Assembly: GCA_950106755.1 (NCBI GenBank) | Contig: OX467082.1 | Coordinates: 22,444,001-22,508,000 of the forward strand | DNA: 64,000 nucleotides | Direction of reading: 5' to 3' | DNA from: Climacium dendroides | Taxonomy: Eukaryota; Streptophyta; Bryopsida; Hypnales; Climaciaceae | In this document: positions 1 to 12,000 of the stretch, piece after piece | Layout: each line of letters opens with the position of its first letter | Numbering within the stretch: the first letter of the stretch is position 1 | Position numbers and translations under genes: made by a program | Notes under the pieces: model-generated | Databases searched by the model: none | The model's input: only the letters and a program-made list of their open reading frames with translations | Told to the model about the DNA's origin: nothing

Positions 1-604
1 TCCATTTCAGCACATGCTCCATAACAATAACAAAATTCAAACTATAGAATATTATCATAGCACCCATCAATGCAGGCATCAATTGATTCAAACCACATAG
101 AATTCAGCACACACTACCAATTGAATTCAATCAAACCATCACACAATAACTCCAAACTCCATTCAAATTAGCATTTCATTCCATTACAGATTTTTACAAT
201 TGTTTCCCATCTCTCACAATCTTGCTTCGATAACATCAATTGACCCAGCACAACATACTACAATGACACCCCAGACTATAGAATTGCTACACTCTTCACC
301 CGATCTCCTCACAATAGCAAACACGAAAACTAACACTATATTGCTGGCTCACTGCTCTGGATTCCCTCTCCAGACTGAGAACAATTGGCTTTCCCCACGG
401 AACTTCACCTGAACACCATAGCCAACCACCTCAACCGCCAACACAATAGAATTCATCCATCTAATCCCCTTGAATCCCATCCATCTATTGGCCAAAATTA
501 TAGAAAATCTTCCTACCCGGGTAATAGCCTATTGTTAACATTGTAAAACCACTATCACTATAGAAAACGAGGTATTTAACCAAAATTTTAAAACTCTTCA
601 CAAA

Positions 605-680
605 TTCCCTATAGATTCTTAACTACACACCTATACGGGGAGTTCTTAATGCATGCTCATATTTCAAGACTCCTACCTTA
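605..680 (+). mobile_element. Right end of a TAAGGTAGGAGG-type MITE
   Basis: The segment ending CTCCTACCTTA at 680 matches the right end of the complete copy at 55780-56161, sharing a stretch like GGGAGTTCTTAATGC followed by GCTCA and CCTCCTACCTTA. The left part of the element is not recognisable here, so this is a fragment. Confidence 0.5.
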
Positions 681-715
681 CTTGAAGGTTAGAGAGAGTT
701 AGCATAAATGAAGTC

Positions 716-845
716 AGTGTTTTTTTTTAAGAAAGGTGCCATGTGTCATCTTGTGAATGGTGTGAGGTGACGTGGACCTTGAGAATTAGATACGGAAATT
801 CAATTCCAATGCCTAAGTGCCAAATTATACCTTCATGTACAATAG
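716..845 (+). repeat. Dispersed repeat, partner near 50390-50515
   Basis: This segment shares a run of matching words with about 50390-50515: GTGCCAxxTGTCATCTTG, GAATGGTGTG, then GGAAATTCAATT and a TACCTTCAT-like end. At the 50-kb copy the unit is flanked by imperfect inverted ends, so both are probably remnants of one short non-autonomous DNA element. Confidence 0.5.
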
Positions 846-2666
846 TACTTGCTAAAAATACATGATAAGTAATGCAAAATCTTTCCATCGTGTCTAACAT
901 ATAATGTAAAAATATTCCACTCATGTTCAATTTTTTTAATCTAGTGAGTATAAGGTAAAACAACCCATAGTGGTAAGAATTAGGAGGTTTGGCCTCACAC
1001 CATTGCTAAAACTTTTCAATTTTTTTTCCTATATAAAGACAGGTGTGGGAAACAGTAAGAGCTATGAATTTTCTGACAAAGTATGAATTTGCTACAAGTT
1101 TTTGAATTGTTCATTGCATCATGGTCCAAAAGAGTCTTTAGATGACCTCACAAGTGAAAAAATGTAAATCCATTATGCTCATCTTGCTCATCTAAAGCAA
1201 CTATAATATTTCCTAACATAGAAAGCCTAAAAAGTCAATTCTCACAATGAATTCACACTAAAAAGTTAGTGGAAGTTGCTAATGAAATTACTAATCACTC
1301 TAATATTATCACATGAGACATTGATTGTGGCCCGAATCTCACATACTTTATAAAACTTGTAATGGCCTAATGGGGTCATTCCCTACGTGTCCACTATAGG
1401 GTCATTTGAGTGCAGTGTATGTTCTACCTTGGATGAAGTCAAAATCACAATGAGGTGTTATTTTTTTGCCTTGTAGACAAATAGGAATCATTGGTATTAA
1501 AAAATTGTTTTTCTTTGTATTTTTTTTATAAATTTCCAAAGTAAAAATGCTAGAACCTTCAAAGTATTCATTAAATGCATGTTTGAAGTGCCTTGAGAAA
1601 GATCCCAAACAATTCGCTAAGAGGTTTTTTTATTTTACAATCATGATGATTGTGCCATTTGTAAAGTCGGAGTCATTCAAAGTAAATAGTTTGAAGTCAT
1701 ATTGGTGACACTTCAATAATCACTTATTTGATAGGAATGGGGGGTATTAGGTAATTCTATTATATCATCAAGTAACTCATGCTGAATCATTACATTGATT
1801 TATTACATGATTAACTTTGAAGCTTCAACCCTTGATCAATGCTAATTGGATGAAGTTCACTTTTTAGAACATTCATTATCTATTAGGTAACTAGTGGTTG
1901 AGCGATCAGGGGTTGATTATCCAACCTAGAATTTTCCAAAAGAATTTTCCAAAAATACACTACTGTATTTGAAAGTTTTCACCAATCTTTCTTCCAAACT
2001 CAATAATTGACATTTCTCAAGGATGATTTGAGATATTTTATAGATGCATATGAGCCCTTTAAAGAGTTCAATTATAAAGTGAATCAAATTATCCTAAAGA
2101 TTAGAGTAAGTAGTCCAGTCAAATCCGAACTTAGATCATTTTTCAATATAAATTATTCTCCTTTTTTGGAAATAAATGAAAGTACACCCATGATCGTTGG
2201 GCCAAGGAGACCCCCCCCCCCCCTTATTGCCCCATGGTTTACCCTTGGGGAATTCACTAAATTTTTAAAAATTTGCCATCTATGATCAAATTTGTAATTC
2301 TGAATGCATATTTGGAATCAGAGGCCCCAAATTACTTAAGAGAGGTGAAGAAATACAAAATTGACGTGGCACAAATTAGGATCAAATATTTACATTTAGC
2401 CTTTGATGGGGGCAATAAGAGGAGCTCAGCCTGGTTTCTTGAAAGTTATTTGTAATGCTAGTAGATTGGTAAACAATAAAATTTGAGTAGCAACAGCTAT
2501 TTTATTTCAATTTACTATAAATTTAGTAAAATTTGAATATAATGCATTCCAACAAATTTAATAAAGTGAACTAATAATATACTTAATTTTTAGATTGAAT
2601 TGTTTCAAATTTAAAACTTTAAATGTTCAAACTAAATTTTTTTTAATTTATCAATTGTGATTCTAT

Positions 2667-2755
2667 AAATTTAGAAATTTAGAAATTTTAAATTCACAAA
2701 TTTAGAAATTTAGAAATTTTAAATTCACAAATTTAGAAATTTATAGATTTTGAAT
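2667..2755. repeat. 31-bp AT-rich tandem repeat, about 2.5 copies
   Basis: AAATTTAGAAATTTAGAAAT followed by TTTAAATTCAC repeats with a 31-bp period starting at 2667, 2698 and 2729; the third copy degenerates after about 20 bases. It is a small minisatellite in noncoding DNA. Confidence 0.7.
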
Positions 2756-5700
2756 TTTGAGGATTCAAAATTTAAAGATTTACAGTGATCTTTAGCATTT
2801 AGAATTTCATTATTATAAATTAATTTTGATTGTCATTTAGAAGAGCAATTATATCCAAATGTGACAACAGCATTGATCCTTCTATCTATGCAAGGCATAC
2901 TATTATTTGTGGCATTATTGAAAATAATATCAAATTAAATATACTTGATAGGAAAAACTATTTCATTTTAGAATTAAAATTATACCATGTATTGTAGATT
3001 TGAAATATTAATAATTTAATGAGATGTGAGATTTAAATATTTATAAATTTACAAACTACAATTCTTAAAATTTTATTAATTTACAAATTAATAAATTAAA
3101 AACTTACGAATAATTCTAATGATGAATTCTAGTTCAAAATTGGTTTAGCTAAATTTTTGTGTGATCTTTGGGATTTTTGTATTGACATACATATGGACCA
3201 CATGTGACTTCGTAGAGCCTTTAAGGCACTACAACTAAAATGGTAAAATGAAGTAGGATAGAAATGGTGGAATGAAGTTAGGACAAAAATGGTAGAACGA
3301 AGCCAAATCAAAAATGGCAAAATGACACCAAGATATAAATAATAGAAACTCAAAGTTATAAGACTAAATTGAAGCTTACAGGATCTTTCAATTGAGGGAG
3401 ATCAAAAGGTTTTGAAGGAATTAATAAGAACCTTTGGGGTTCAATTAGTTTACAAAGGTAATGCCAAAAAACTTGGATTAAAAAAATTAAATATGAGAGT
3501 TGAAAGGCTTTTAAGCCAACCAATGGGATTTCTATATCAACAAATATATGGTGTAATTTGTCATACTATTAGGTCTATTTGAAGTCATTACTAAGAAAAT
3601 GGTCAAATAAAGCTACAATGAAAATAATAGAAATTTGAAATTATAAGACTAAAATTCTAGATAACCATCCATAATCACATGATTCTCAATCACTTCTTTG
3701 TCTTTGTCACTAAGTTGTTGACTTTGTTGTGTCTTATAGCTAGGTCATCAATAAAAAATACTTAAAAAATAAGTCATCATAGATAAGTAATACATCTTAA
3801 AATCGCCCTTTAAAATTTGATCAAATTTTAAAACTTATAGGATATTTGCACGCTATGATACACAAGTTTTGTACAAAATGAAATTAAAAATATTTTTATT
3901 CACTTTGAATTTAGATTTATATAGAACTAAATCTCATTCTTTATTAGATTAATCTTTAGAATTTTAGGCTTTCTTATTTCTTTTATTGGCTATACACAAA
4001 TCTATTGTTTCTTCTCTTAGGCCTCAAAATTTACTGTGAGCTGGAACTATGAATTTCCATAATTGCTTGGCCAATGTTTTTTGTTGTGGAAAGCCTTCAA
4101 AAACATAATTTCTACACAAGTTCTACACCATTTTTAAATTACAAAACAAGAAAATTTTAAATTTGAAAGGATTTTCCACTTCAAAAACTTTAAAATTTTA
4201 ATATAAAAAATTCTTGGTAATCATATCAAGCATTTCATGGAAAAAACAAACATTTGAAAAGTTTTCAACTAAATTCACAATATACCAAATAGAATGTTTA
4301 AGGTTAGAACCTCTACTAAATAATTACTTATAGCTGGTGAATGTGATTTGGTAGATGCTTAAAATAAGAAGGTTTATTTATTCCTAATGAATTTGTAAAA
4401 ATAATAACATCTCTTAAAAACTTCCATCTAATTATAGATTTTTTGGTTTCTCAATTTAACCACTAGCTACACTACTTGATTTTTGTCATGTAAAAAATAG
4501 AAATGTTTTTTTAAAAGATTTTCAGCCTTCTCTTGGAAAGAAGATAGATGACTTTTATGTATGATTTATTTCATCACATGCATTCCAAAAAATAGGAAAA
4601 AATAGTTTCATAGAAAAATTTTCAACTATACACTCAAAAGAAGATATGGTCTAAATTATTGTAAGGTTCACCTTATAGTTGAGCCTTGATACCATAGTAA
4701 GATTGTTCAATCATATTTCTACTAAATCTTAACCTGTTAATCACTAGTTGAGTAATTATTTTGTAGCACCAACAAATAGCAAACTAGTCTATATGTTAAT
4801 GTAGATGCTTGTTTAGTAGGTGCACCTAGAATTTCAACAAAGAGTCTAGTGTGTTGTTGAAAGAGAATTGAAAAATTCATACAGAAATTTTTATTAACTT
4901 TCAAATAACCTTTGGAGCACAAGGCATTGAATTCCAAATATTTTTAGGTCATCAACAACAAAAATTAGAAGAATAGTTAAATTGTGAGATTTGCTCAAAT
5001 TAAAGTATAGGATAGACAAGATGATATTGATACATTAGAGAAGTTAGGACTTGAAGTGGAGTTGTGCAAGATTGAAGTTTTATAAGCATTAAACTTAAAG
5101 ATTAATCTCAATACATATAAAGCTTCCACATTTTCTTATCAAGGAAATAAAAATGATTTAATTGGTGAACATGGTAAAAAAGGGAACGCAAAGGTTGAAA
5201 AATAATAGGGGCATTTCTTTCAAGCTTCAAGGCTTCACATTCTTTATTATAGGTTTAACAAACTTGAAGGAAAAAAATGCATACTCATATTACCCCCTCG
5301 AAGCAATTTACTCATTAACAAATCCAACCATAGGATCCTTTAGTTCACTTATTAGAGTATCCCCTCCTAAAATTTTAGAATAAGAAACCTTACCAATTGC
5401 TAGATCATGATGCTTAAATTTCACAATGAAATATTTTCAACTCTTCCCAAATTATTAGGTTTCATCTTTCAAAAAATGTATCTTCAACTTATTTCATCAA
5501 CATATTACAAAAATTTGCAATTTGTAGGATTTATACATTTTTTGTTAAATTTTATGCTTTGAAAAAAATTTATGCTTGAAAAATGCAATTTTTTTCAAAC
5601 ATTGGTATTTTTTTCAAACATTTTTTTCAAAAAATAAAAATTTTCAAAGTATAAAAGTTGAAAGAAATTCAATTTTTTGTCATATTTATGCTTGAAAAAA

Positions 5701-7026
5701 TACCAAATAGAAAAAAGTAGAGTATGATTTAAAAATACCAAATTGTTAAGAACTTTGTCATAGAATTGAAAATGTCAATCTCCAAAATAAACAATCTACA
5801 TCCAATGCTTTTATTTTTTTCAAAATATTAAAAATTGAGTTAAATAAAAGACTTCAAAGTTTACTTTAAAGGAGCCAACTTTCATAAGTGCTTGCAAACT
5901 AAAAATCCTCATAACTTTCATCTTATTAATCAAAATGGGATGATTAAAAGTTTTCCACATCTTTCTCTATAGAAAACCAGTTCAAATTTTCATTTCTTAA
6001 AAAAGTGATTTTTTAGCTACCCATGTTATCCACCAAACAACAAAGACTACATATCATTCAATAACTTTTTAACCATATATAGTCAAAAGTTGTGAAAATT
6101 GTTGTGAATTGGAGCTTCTTTTTAATTACATATTGTGGGAACATTTCAAATAAAAAAAGCAAAAATTTTGTTCGTAGTGAGGTGCATAAAATCACTAATT
6201 TGTCAAAAAAACCCTTCTTTGGTTCTTTAGGGATTAACTTTGAACCTATTGGACACATAAATATTGAAGTTAAAACAATTTTGTCATAAAATCTTTAAAA
6301 GTAAAAAGTCTTTTCAAAATAAGGATTTATTTTAGATTTTATATTTGTAGTGATAACAAAAGTCACACTAACTAATACAATTTGAAAACAAGTGTTTTGT
6401 TTGTTTAGTTTATATATGTTGGTAGAATTGATTTATGCAACCATGAGGCAATGGTTATGCATTAAAACTTGAGACAATGTATATGCATTAAAACTTTTAA
6501 AATTACATAGGGTAAGATAATTGGGAAGAAATTTGGCATAAATTAGATTTTAGGTCATATGGAATTGTCATTAATATTATAGAAAAGCTATAAGGAAAAA
6601 ATGTAAAAATTTGTAGTTTTATGTGATTTAACACAACCAAGGTAGAAAATATATGTTAAATTTCAAAAGTAATTTTTTTGATTAAAAAATTTGACTTAAA
6701 GAAAAAACATATACAAAATTTAACCTAAGTTGAGCCATTATAGCAATATCAACAACATACATAGTACCAATAAACAATGATAACAACGACAAATTGATAG
6801 GAATTCTAAGGATTGTTAAATAAAAATTTCAAGTTTATAAAGTCTATGAATTCTATAATATTCTTGAATAATTATCGTAAAGTAGCCGACAATGAGTAAG
6901 CTCAAATTCAAAATTTTCTACTGTGAAAAAGAGACTCCATTCATGGAAAACAAAGGGTCTCTAGTTTTGAAGCACTACAATGTTATATTTGGATTGTCAA
7001 TGTGTGATATTGATTTGGGATTTAAG

Positions 7027-7031
7027 ATTAT
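7027..7031. repeat. Target-site duplication ATTAT (left)
   Basis: ATTAT lies immediately before the TGT of the 5' LTR and recurs immediately after the ACA of the 3' LTR (20938-20942). A perfect 5-bp duplication is the expected Ty3/gypsy integration footprint and fixes both element ends. Confidence 0.95.
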
Positions 7032-7127
7032 TGTAGATAGGCTAGTAGGGTTAATTTGTTTGTTTGTTTTTGTACAAATCGGAGTGTAAATATGCAGTAA
7101 ATGACAAACAATTGGTTGATTTGGAGT

Positions 7128-7823
7128 CCTATTTGGCCGATTTTGTAGTGTTAAAGTGTGTTCGATTTGGATAGAATGGGTCATTAGGTGTGGTCTGATG
7201 TCCAAGTCGGAAGTTCAGTCGTGGTTGGTAAATGTTTGTAGTTGGTTGGTAGGTTGCTGTCCAATTAGGATGTTGTTTTGTGATGTCCGAGTTGGCAGGC
7301 CGAGATATGTGTGAGTCGCCAAATAGGAATGTCTGGTGATTTAGTTGAAGCTGTCGAGTCAGTTGGGGTGGTTGAGCTTCGTCTTCCCTAGCTCCTATTT
7401 GGGTTGGGTTCTGTCCATTTTTCCTCACCCATTGTTGAACGTTTCCAATGCGTGTCCTAGTCGGTTTTGGCTGTGTATTTGCTTTCCTGTGTTTGGGTGC
7501 GTGTAATTCCCAGTTGGAAGTGTGTCTATGTCAGTCAGAGTTGGTCGGAGTGTTTGTGTGTTTGAGTGTGTCCTAGTCGGGGATGTGTTTGTGCCAGTGT
7601 ATGGCGGTGTGGAAGTGTGCGGAGTTATGCAGGAATTCAATGAGGAATTTATCCAAGTCGGGGGTTGATTTGGAAGAGAAGAGTGGAATGCGAAATTTGT
7701 GAAAGTCTGTGTGTTAAAGAAATGAGATGCAGTGAATGCAAGAGGTTCCAAGTTGGTGCAAATAGCTAGATTAATTCTAAACTTGGAATAGTAGTTGTGC
7801 TGAGAAGATGAGATCCTATTCGG
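7128..7823. promoter_or_regulatory. U3 cluster of twelve CCNANTNGG motifs (5' LTR)
   Basis: Exact copies begin at 7128, 7202, 7261, 7287, 7319, 7394, 7456, 7509, 7572, 7653, 7748 and 7815, mostly 50-95 bases apart. Examples are CCAAGTCGG, CCGAGTTGG, CCTAGTCGG and CCAATTAGG. The pattern is its own reverse complement, so it reads as an inverted pair of CCNA half-sites around one free base. The cluster stops about 40 bp before the TATA box. Three further copies lie downstream at 8032, 8331 and 8597. A role as protein-binding sites controlling the element is inferred. Confidence 0.75.
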
Positions 7824-7864
7824 AAGTATTGTGTGATGATGTTTGATCAGGCAGCTTAGTGCAG

Positions 7865-7873
7865 TATATAAAA
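7865..7873 (+). promoter_or_regulatory. TATA box of the 5' LTR
   Basis: TATATAAAA in a GC-richer context, in the middle of the LTR, where plant LTR promoters lie. Transcription would be expected to start about 30 bases downstream, near 7900. The matching box in the 3' LTR is 20104-20112. Confidence 0.7.
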
Positions 7874-8366
7874 TGGAACTAGAGAATGAGAGTTAAATTG
7901 TAATGGTGATTTTGATCACCAATTCAGAATTATATGAATTACATTTTCAATCGAATTGGTGTTACCTATGTTGTATATTGGATGTATGGCTTGTGTATGT
8001 GTGTTTAAATGACTTATTTTATGTGATAAATCCTAATTGGAGTATTAGTGTCGTTGTAGTTATGGCGCCTTGGTGTTTTAATTGAGTATTTGTCGCGCTA
8101 ATTGGAGTGAATTGCCTGAGTGATTGTAAGAATTATTTCAAACCAATTTGTAATATGAGTATGATTCCCAGTCTGATTGTGAAGAAAGATCCTGTGGTTT
8201 CCAAAAGCGAAGACAAGAGCCAAGTTGCCCAAGATCAGCTCAAGTTGGAAGCTTAAAAGTCTAACCTGGCTGTACTTGGATTACAAACCAAAATTGGAAG
8301 TGCTGTACCTACCATCTGTTGTGCCGACTGCCGATTTGGAGATAAAAGGATTTTGCAGAAAAAAGA

Positions 8367-8372
8367 AATAAA
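8367..8372 (+). promoter_or_regulatory. Possible polyadenylation signal in the LTR
   Basis: AATAAA sits in an A-rich part of the LTR downstream of the TATA box, where the R region should be; the 3' LTR copy is 20606-20611. Other A-rich words are nearby, so the choice is tentative. Confidence 0.35.
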
Positions 8373-8701
8373 GAAATTAAAAAGAGATAAATAATATATG
8401 TAAAGGCAAAGGATGAAAGATAAAAGAATATAAAAGAAAGAAGTAAAAGATAAAGATTAAGAAACAATTTGGGAGATTCACTTAACCCTTGTGGCCTTTA
8501 AGAGTGGAGTGACAAATTTAGCAATTAGTATTATCGCGTAAGGATAGCAATTGCATGTGGTTAATGAATTTCTTTCTTAAGTCTTGGTTGCAATGACCTA
8601 TTGGGTACAAATTAGAATCAAATCCTGTTTAATAGTCTCCTTCGGAACGAACTATACTAGTTGGGTAATTCCGAATTAGGTTCCAACATCCTTCTACATT
8701 T

Positions 8702-8719
8702 TGGCGCCGCTGCCGGGGA
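8702..8719 (+). promoter_or_regulatory. Primer-binding site, tRNA-Asp type
   Basis: TGGCGCCGCTGCCGGGGA begins three bases after the 5' LTR. It matches the well-known plant Ty3/gypsy PBS complementary to the 3' end of tRNA-Asp, differing by one base (C for T at the ninth position). It primes minus-strand DNA synthesis. Confidence 0.88.
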
Positions 8720-8789
8720 GGCAAACTAATAGGTTAATATATCGTTTTGTTTTTCTTTCGTTAAGAAATTATAGATATGTTGCTTGGTA

Positions 8790-9026
8790 ATGAGCAATTT
8801 ATCTATAAATTCGGAAACTAGCAAAACTGCTAGAGACGAGAGAGTGAGGAAACGTGCCGCTGTTAAAAAGCGAAAATTTGATTCAAATTCAAGTGTAGAA
8901 AACGCCTCACCGAGTTGGAGGAGTTCTTATCAATTTGGAGAATTCTTCCAGTCAAGGCGGTTTGCTAGCCAAGTAGTGGAAAGTAATAACTTAATAGAAG
9001 AAGAACATGTAGAGGAGATAAACTAA
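8790..9026 (+). CDS. Gag leader fragment, separated from gag-pol by two in-frame stops
   Basis: An ATG at 8790 opens a 78-codon frame rich in Lys and Arg near its start (a basic RKRAAVKKRKFD patch), ending in TAA at 9024-9026. It lies in the same frame as gag-pol. The 36 codons that follow are open up to a second TAA at 9135-9137, after which the frame runs uninterrupted through gag and pol. The simplest reading is that this is the true N-terminus of Gag, cut off by two nonsense codons; a separate small leader protein is the alternative. One CCNANTNGG word (8910-8918) lies inside and encodes part of Pro-Ser-Trp. Confidence 0.55.
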   Translation: MSNLSINSETSKTARDERVRKRAAVKKRKFDSNSSVENASPSWRSSYQFGEFFQSRRFASQVVESNNLIEEEHVEEIN

Positions 9027-12000
9027 ATAGTATTAGAAAACCAACAAACAATTGGAGTTCAGGAGGGAGTCCCTGATCTTCATGGGTTAATTGATCCAAG
9101 TTGTTTTCCTAATATTCCCTCACCGGAAGGCTCGTAAATAGGGCAAAGTGAGCAGGAATATTTAGAATACAAATTGGAGAATGTTAATAGTAATCAACAT
9201 AGGAATAATGTTTCACCATTAGTAGATTCTCCGTTAGGTTCTTTTCAAGGTAGGACTAGCCCTATAGAATTGGTAAAAGAACAACCAAATTGGGTTGTAA
9301 GTCCCACTGGGAGTTTGGGAAGGAGGAAAGTGGAAATTACCATAGAATTACGTAATAAGGATGAATTAAAAACGATTGTTAAGAATTTAAATTTAGAATT
9401 TTTTTTTTATCCTTGTGATTCCTCCCAAGGGAGTGATTCATCCGAGGCTAGTATTGAAAATCAATTTGGAGAGGAAATAGTTACATTGGAAGCAATGGCA
9501 GCCCCTGCCCAAATTCCAGTTGTAATGCGACCTGGTGACAAAGCAGACCGGCCGTATTCGTTAGTACCATTTCCAAATTTTTACGGACGAATGGGAGATG
9601 ACCCTGATAGCCACGTTCATCAATTTTTGACATGTTGTAATTCTAACAATGCAAGAACCGAGGCTCATTTTTTGAGCATCTTCCCTAGTACATTGCATAG
9701 TCAAGCCAATAACTGGTTCCAAAGACAACTAGTGGGGCATTTTACAACTTGGGCTCAATTACGAGACGCATTTTTAGCCCATTTCCGTCCAGCGGCTTAT
9801 CAGGAAAAGCTATTTGAAAAATTAGCGGAATTGCATATGGCAAGTGGTGAGAGGATAGATAGTTATTATGGTAGATTAGAAGAAATAATGTTGAGATTAC
9901 CTAACCATGATTATCTCGATGCATATTTTTTGCGACAGTTTATAACCGGGTTGTATCCACCCAAGTTAAAAGCCTTCGTAAAAGAAATTAGTCCTGCTGA
10001 TTTGCTTGCAGCCTACAATAGAGCTAAGTTGTGGGAAGAAGTACATTTAGGTGAAACTTACATAGGTCCCAATTTAGTACAACCTAGCTATATTGACCAA
10101 GTAGGGGCAAAAAGAGAGGATGTGGGGGATAATAATTTTCCAATTTATACACAACCTACGTATGTCAATATGGTCCCAGTAGTGCCAAATCAAGTGGTTC
10201 CAGTTGTCCCGGTAGAACCAAACAGGGTGAACCAAATAGGAATGCTTCCGCAGCAAATTCAACCTGGAGTGAAAGAAGCCAATTCGGCAGTAGAAGCCCA
10301 GTTATTGGAAATAACAAAGCAATTGGGAAACCTACAAGTAAATATGGCCAAAACGTCAGAAAAGAAGGGTCGACCAAATAATGACCGCGCGCATATTTGG
10401 TGTACGAATTGTAGAGGACATGGGCATATGTTGCCTGATTGTCCATCCCCACCTAATCAATCCATAAAATGTCAATTTTGTGGTGGTAAGCATGAGACAG
10501 TGTCATGTAAAAACTTGCAGGCCAGTTTATTAAATCATGCTAATATTCAAAATAAAAATAGTCAAGTATACCAGGTGGATGCAAACCCAAACAATTTCCC
10601 CACTAATAATCAAAATTGGGGTAACAATGCAAATTGGAATAATAATAATAATAATAATATTCGGCAACAAAGACGAAATTTTAAGCCCAATTACAATAGA
10701 GGCCAAAATTATAATCCAAATTCAAATTATGTCAACCCAAATTTTAGCCCTAATAATTTTAATAATGGGGGATTTGTTAATAATCCTAATCAAGGGGTAG
10801 CTCAATTACCCACTAGTAATAACCAAGGTTGGGCACAAATGCCATTTGGTAATGTTAATCAGGGTCCACCAACTTATGGTGGACAAACACCAACCTGGGG
10901 GCAAAGGAAAGGAGTGATATGTTATCATTGCCGGCAACCAGGACATTACAAATCAGAGTGTCCTAATGCTAAAGCTAGTGAGCCTTATGTGCCTCTATGT
11001 GGAAATTGTGGTCAAAATGGCCATACAGCCACTGAATGCAATGGCCCACGTAAGAACGAGTCTCAAGAGGGTTATAATAATAAACATAGAGATAATAGTC
11101 CTAAAATAATTTTGGTCGAGGAAAATAATTCATCTCAACCTAATCAAGATCGTACCTCTTACCTTGTCCAAATAGAATGTAAAGATCAATTTAATGATTG
11201 GCTAAAAGATAAGGTCGTCCAAAAAGTGTCTACTAGGGGCCAAATTATTAAGGATAATCCCCAAGGAAATTTGGAAGTATTAAGAGATAAGGAAATTACT
11301 AGGAAAGAAGCTCAACAATTGTTGGAACGACAAAATCAAATAGGATTAAAAACCAATTCAGATTTAGCCTTACAACCACTTCCAGTAGTAATTCAAACGA
11401 ATGGGAATGGGAAGCAATTTACCCAGTTGGATACTAGTGAAGCTAGTATTGTCGTAAAACCGAATGGGAAAGCAGTCAAATTTGATCCTATAATCAATTC
11501 AGTGCCTTTAAAGTCTAATCAGCCAAATTGGATGGCTATGCCTCCAGTTAACCCAATTTCCGATTTGGTACAACCAGTTGGTCCGAAGGAGAGTGAACCT
11601 CTTGTTATACCACCAATTAGGATGGAGACAAATGGCACAGGAAAGTTGCATGCAACCAAATTGGATAATAGGGGTAAAGTTAAAAATCAAAACCAAATTG
11701 GTAAAATAATTAAATCACCTGTTAAAAGAAAGAAAGAGAGATTTAATCAAATTGGAATAATTGATGATGCTAATCAATATAGTGTCATGGATGACTTGGG
11801 AAAAGCCAAGGCTGATATATCCATTTGCCAATTATTGGGAATTGCCCCCAGTTGTAGGGCGGTTCTTAAATCCAAATTAGTGAGAAAAAGAAGTAGACAA
11901 GTCCTTGAGGTAGCATTAAGCCCTGATCCTGGTGCCCCTGTGATAGATGTAGAAATTGATGGCCTAATTGTTTTTGGTGTTCAAGTAGACGGTGGTTCCA

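Larger units (their letters stand above)
1..7026. other. AT-rich intergenic DNA, no gene recognised
   Basis: No reading frame here resembles a known protein, and all open stretches are short. The DNA is strongly AT-rich with long A and T runs. It holds the right end of a TAAGGTAG-type MITE (about 605-680), a copy of a dispersed repeat at about 716-845 that recurs near 50390-50515, a 31-bp tandem repeat at 2667-2755 and a C11 run at about 2213-2223. The rest looks like decayed repeats. Confidence 0.6.
7032..8698 (+). repeat. 5' LTR, 1,667 bp
   Basis: Starts TGTAGATAGG and ends CTTCTACA, giving the canonical TG...CA borders. It matches 19271-20937 base for base with a constant offset of 12,239, except G/A at 8443/20682 and C/T at 8672/20911. 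It contains a TATA box at 7865-7873, a possible AATAAA at 8367-8372, and 15 exact CCNANTNGG words, twelve of them packed between 7128 and 7823, upstream of the TATA box in the inferred U3. Open stretches on its minus strand begin with TTG or GTG and are not considered genes. Confidence 0.97.

Noticed and set aside
2213..2223. C11 run (and C12 near 37571) as a functional element
   Set aside because: Isolated homopolymers with no context; their lengths may be sequencing artefacts.
7129..7751. Two overlapping minus-strand open frames of 99 and 108 codons, repeated identically at 19368-19990 in the 3' LTR
   Set aside because: They start with GTG and TTG, not ATG, and lie in U3. Their identity in both copies simply reflects LTR identity, and composition is Thr/Pro/Asn-rich without similarity to known proteins.
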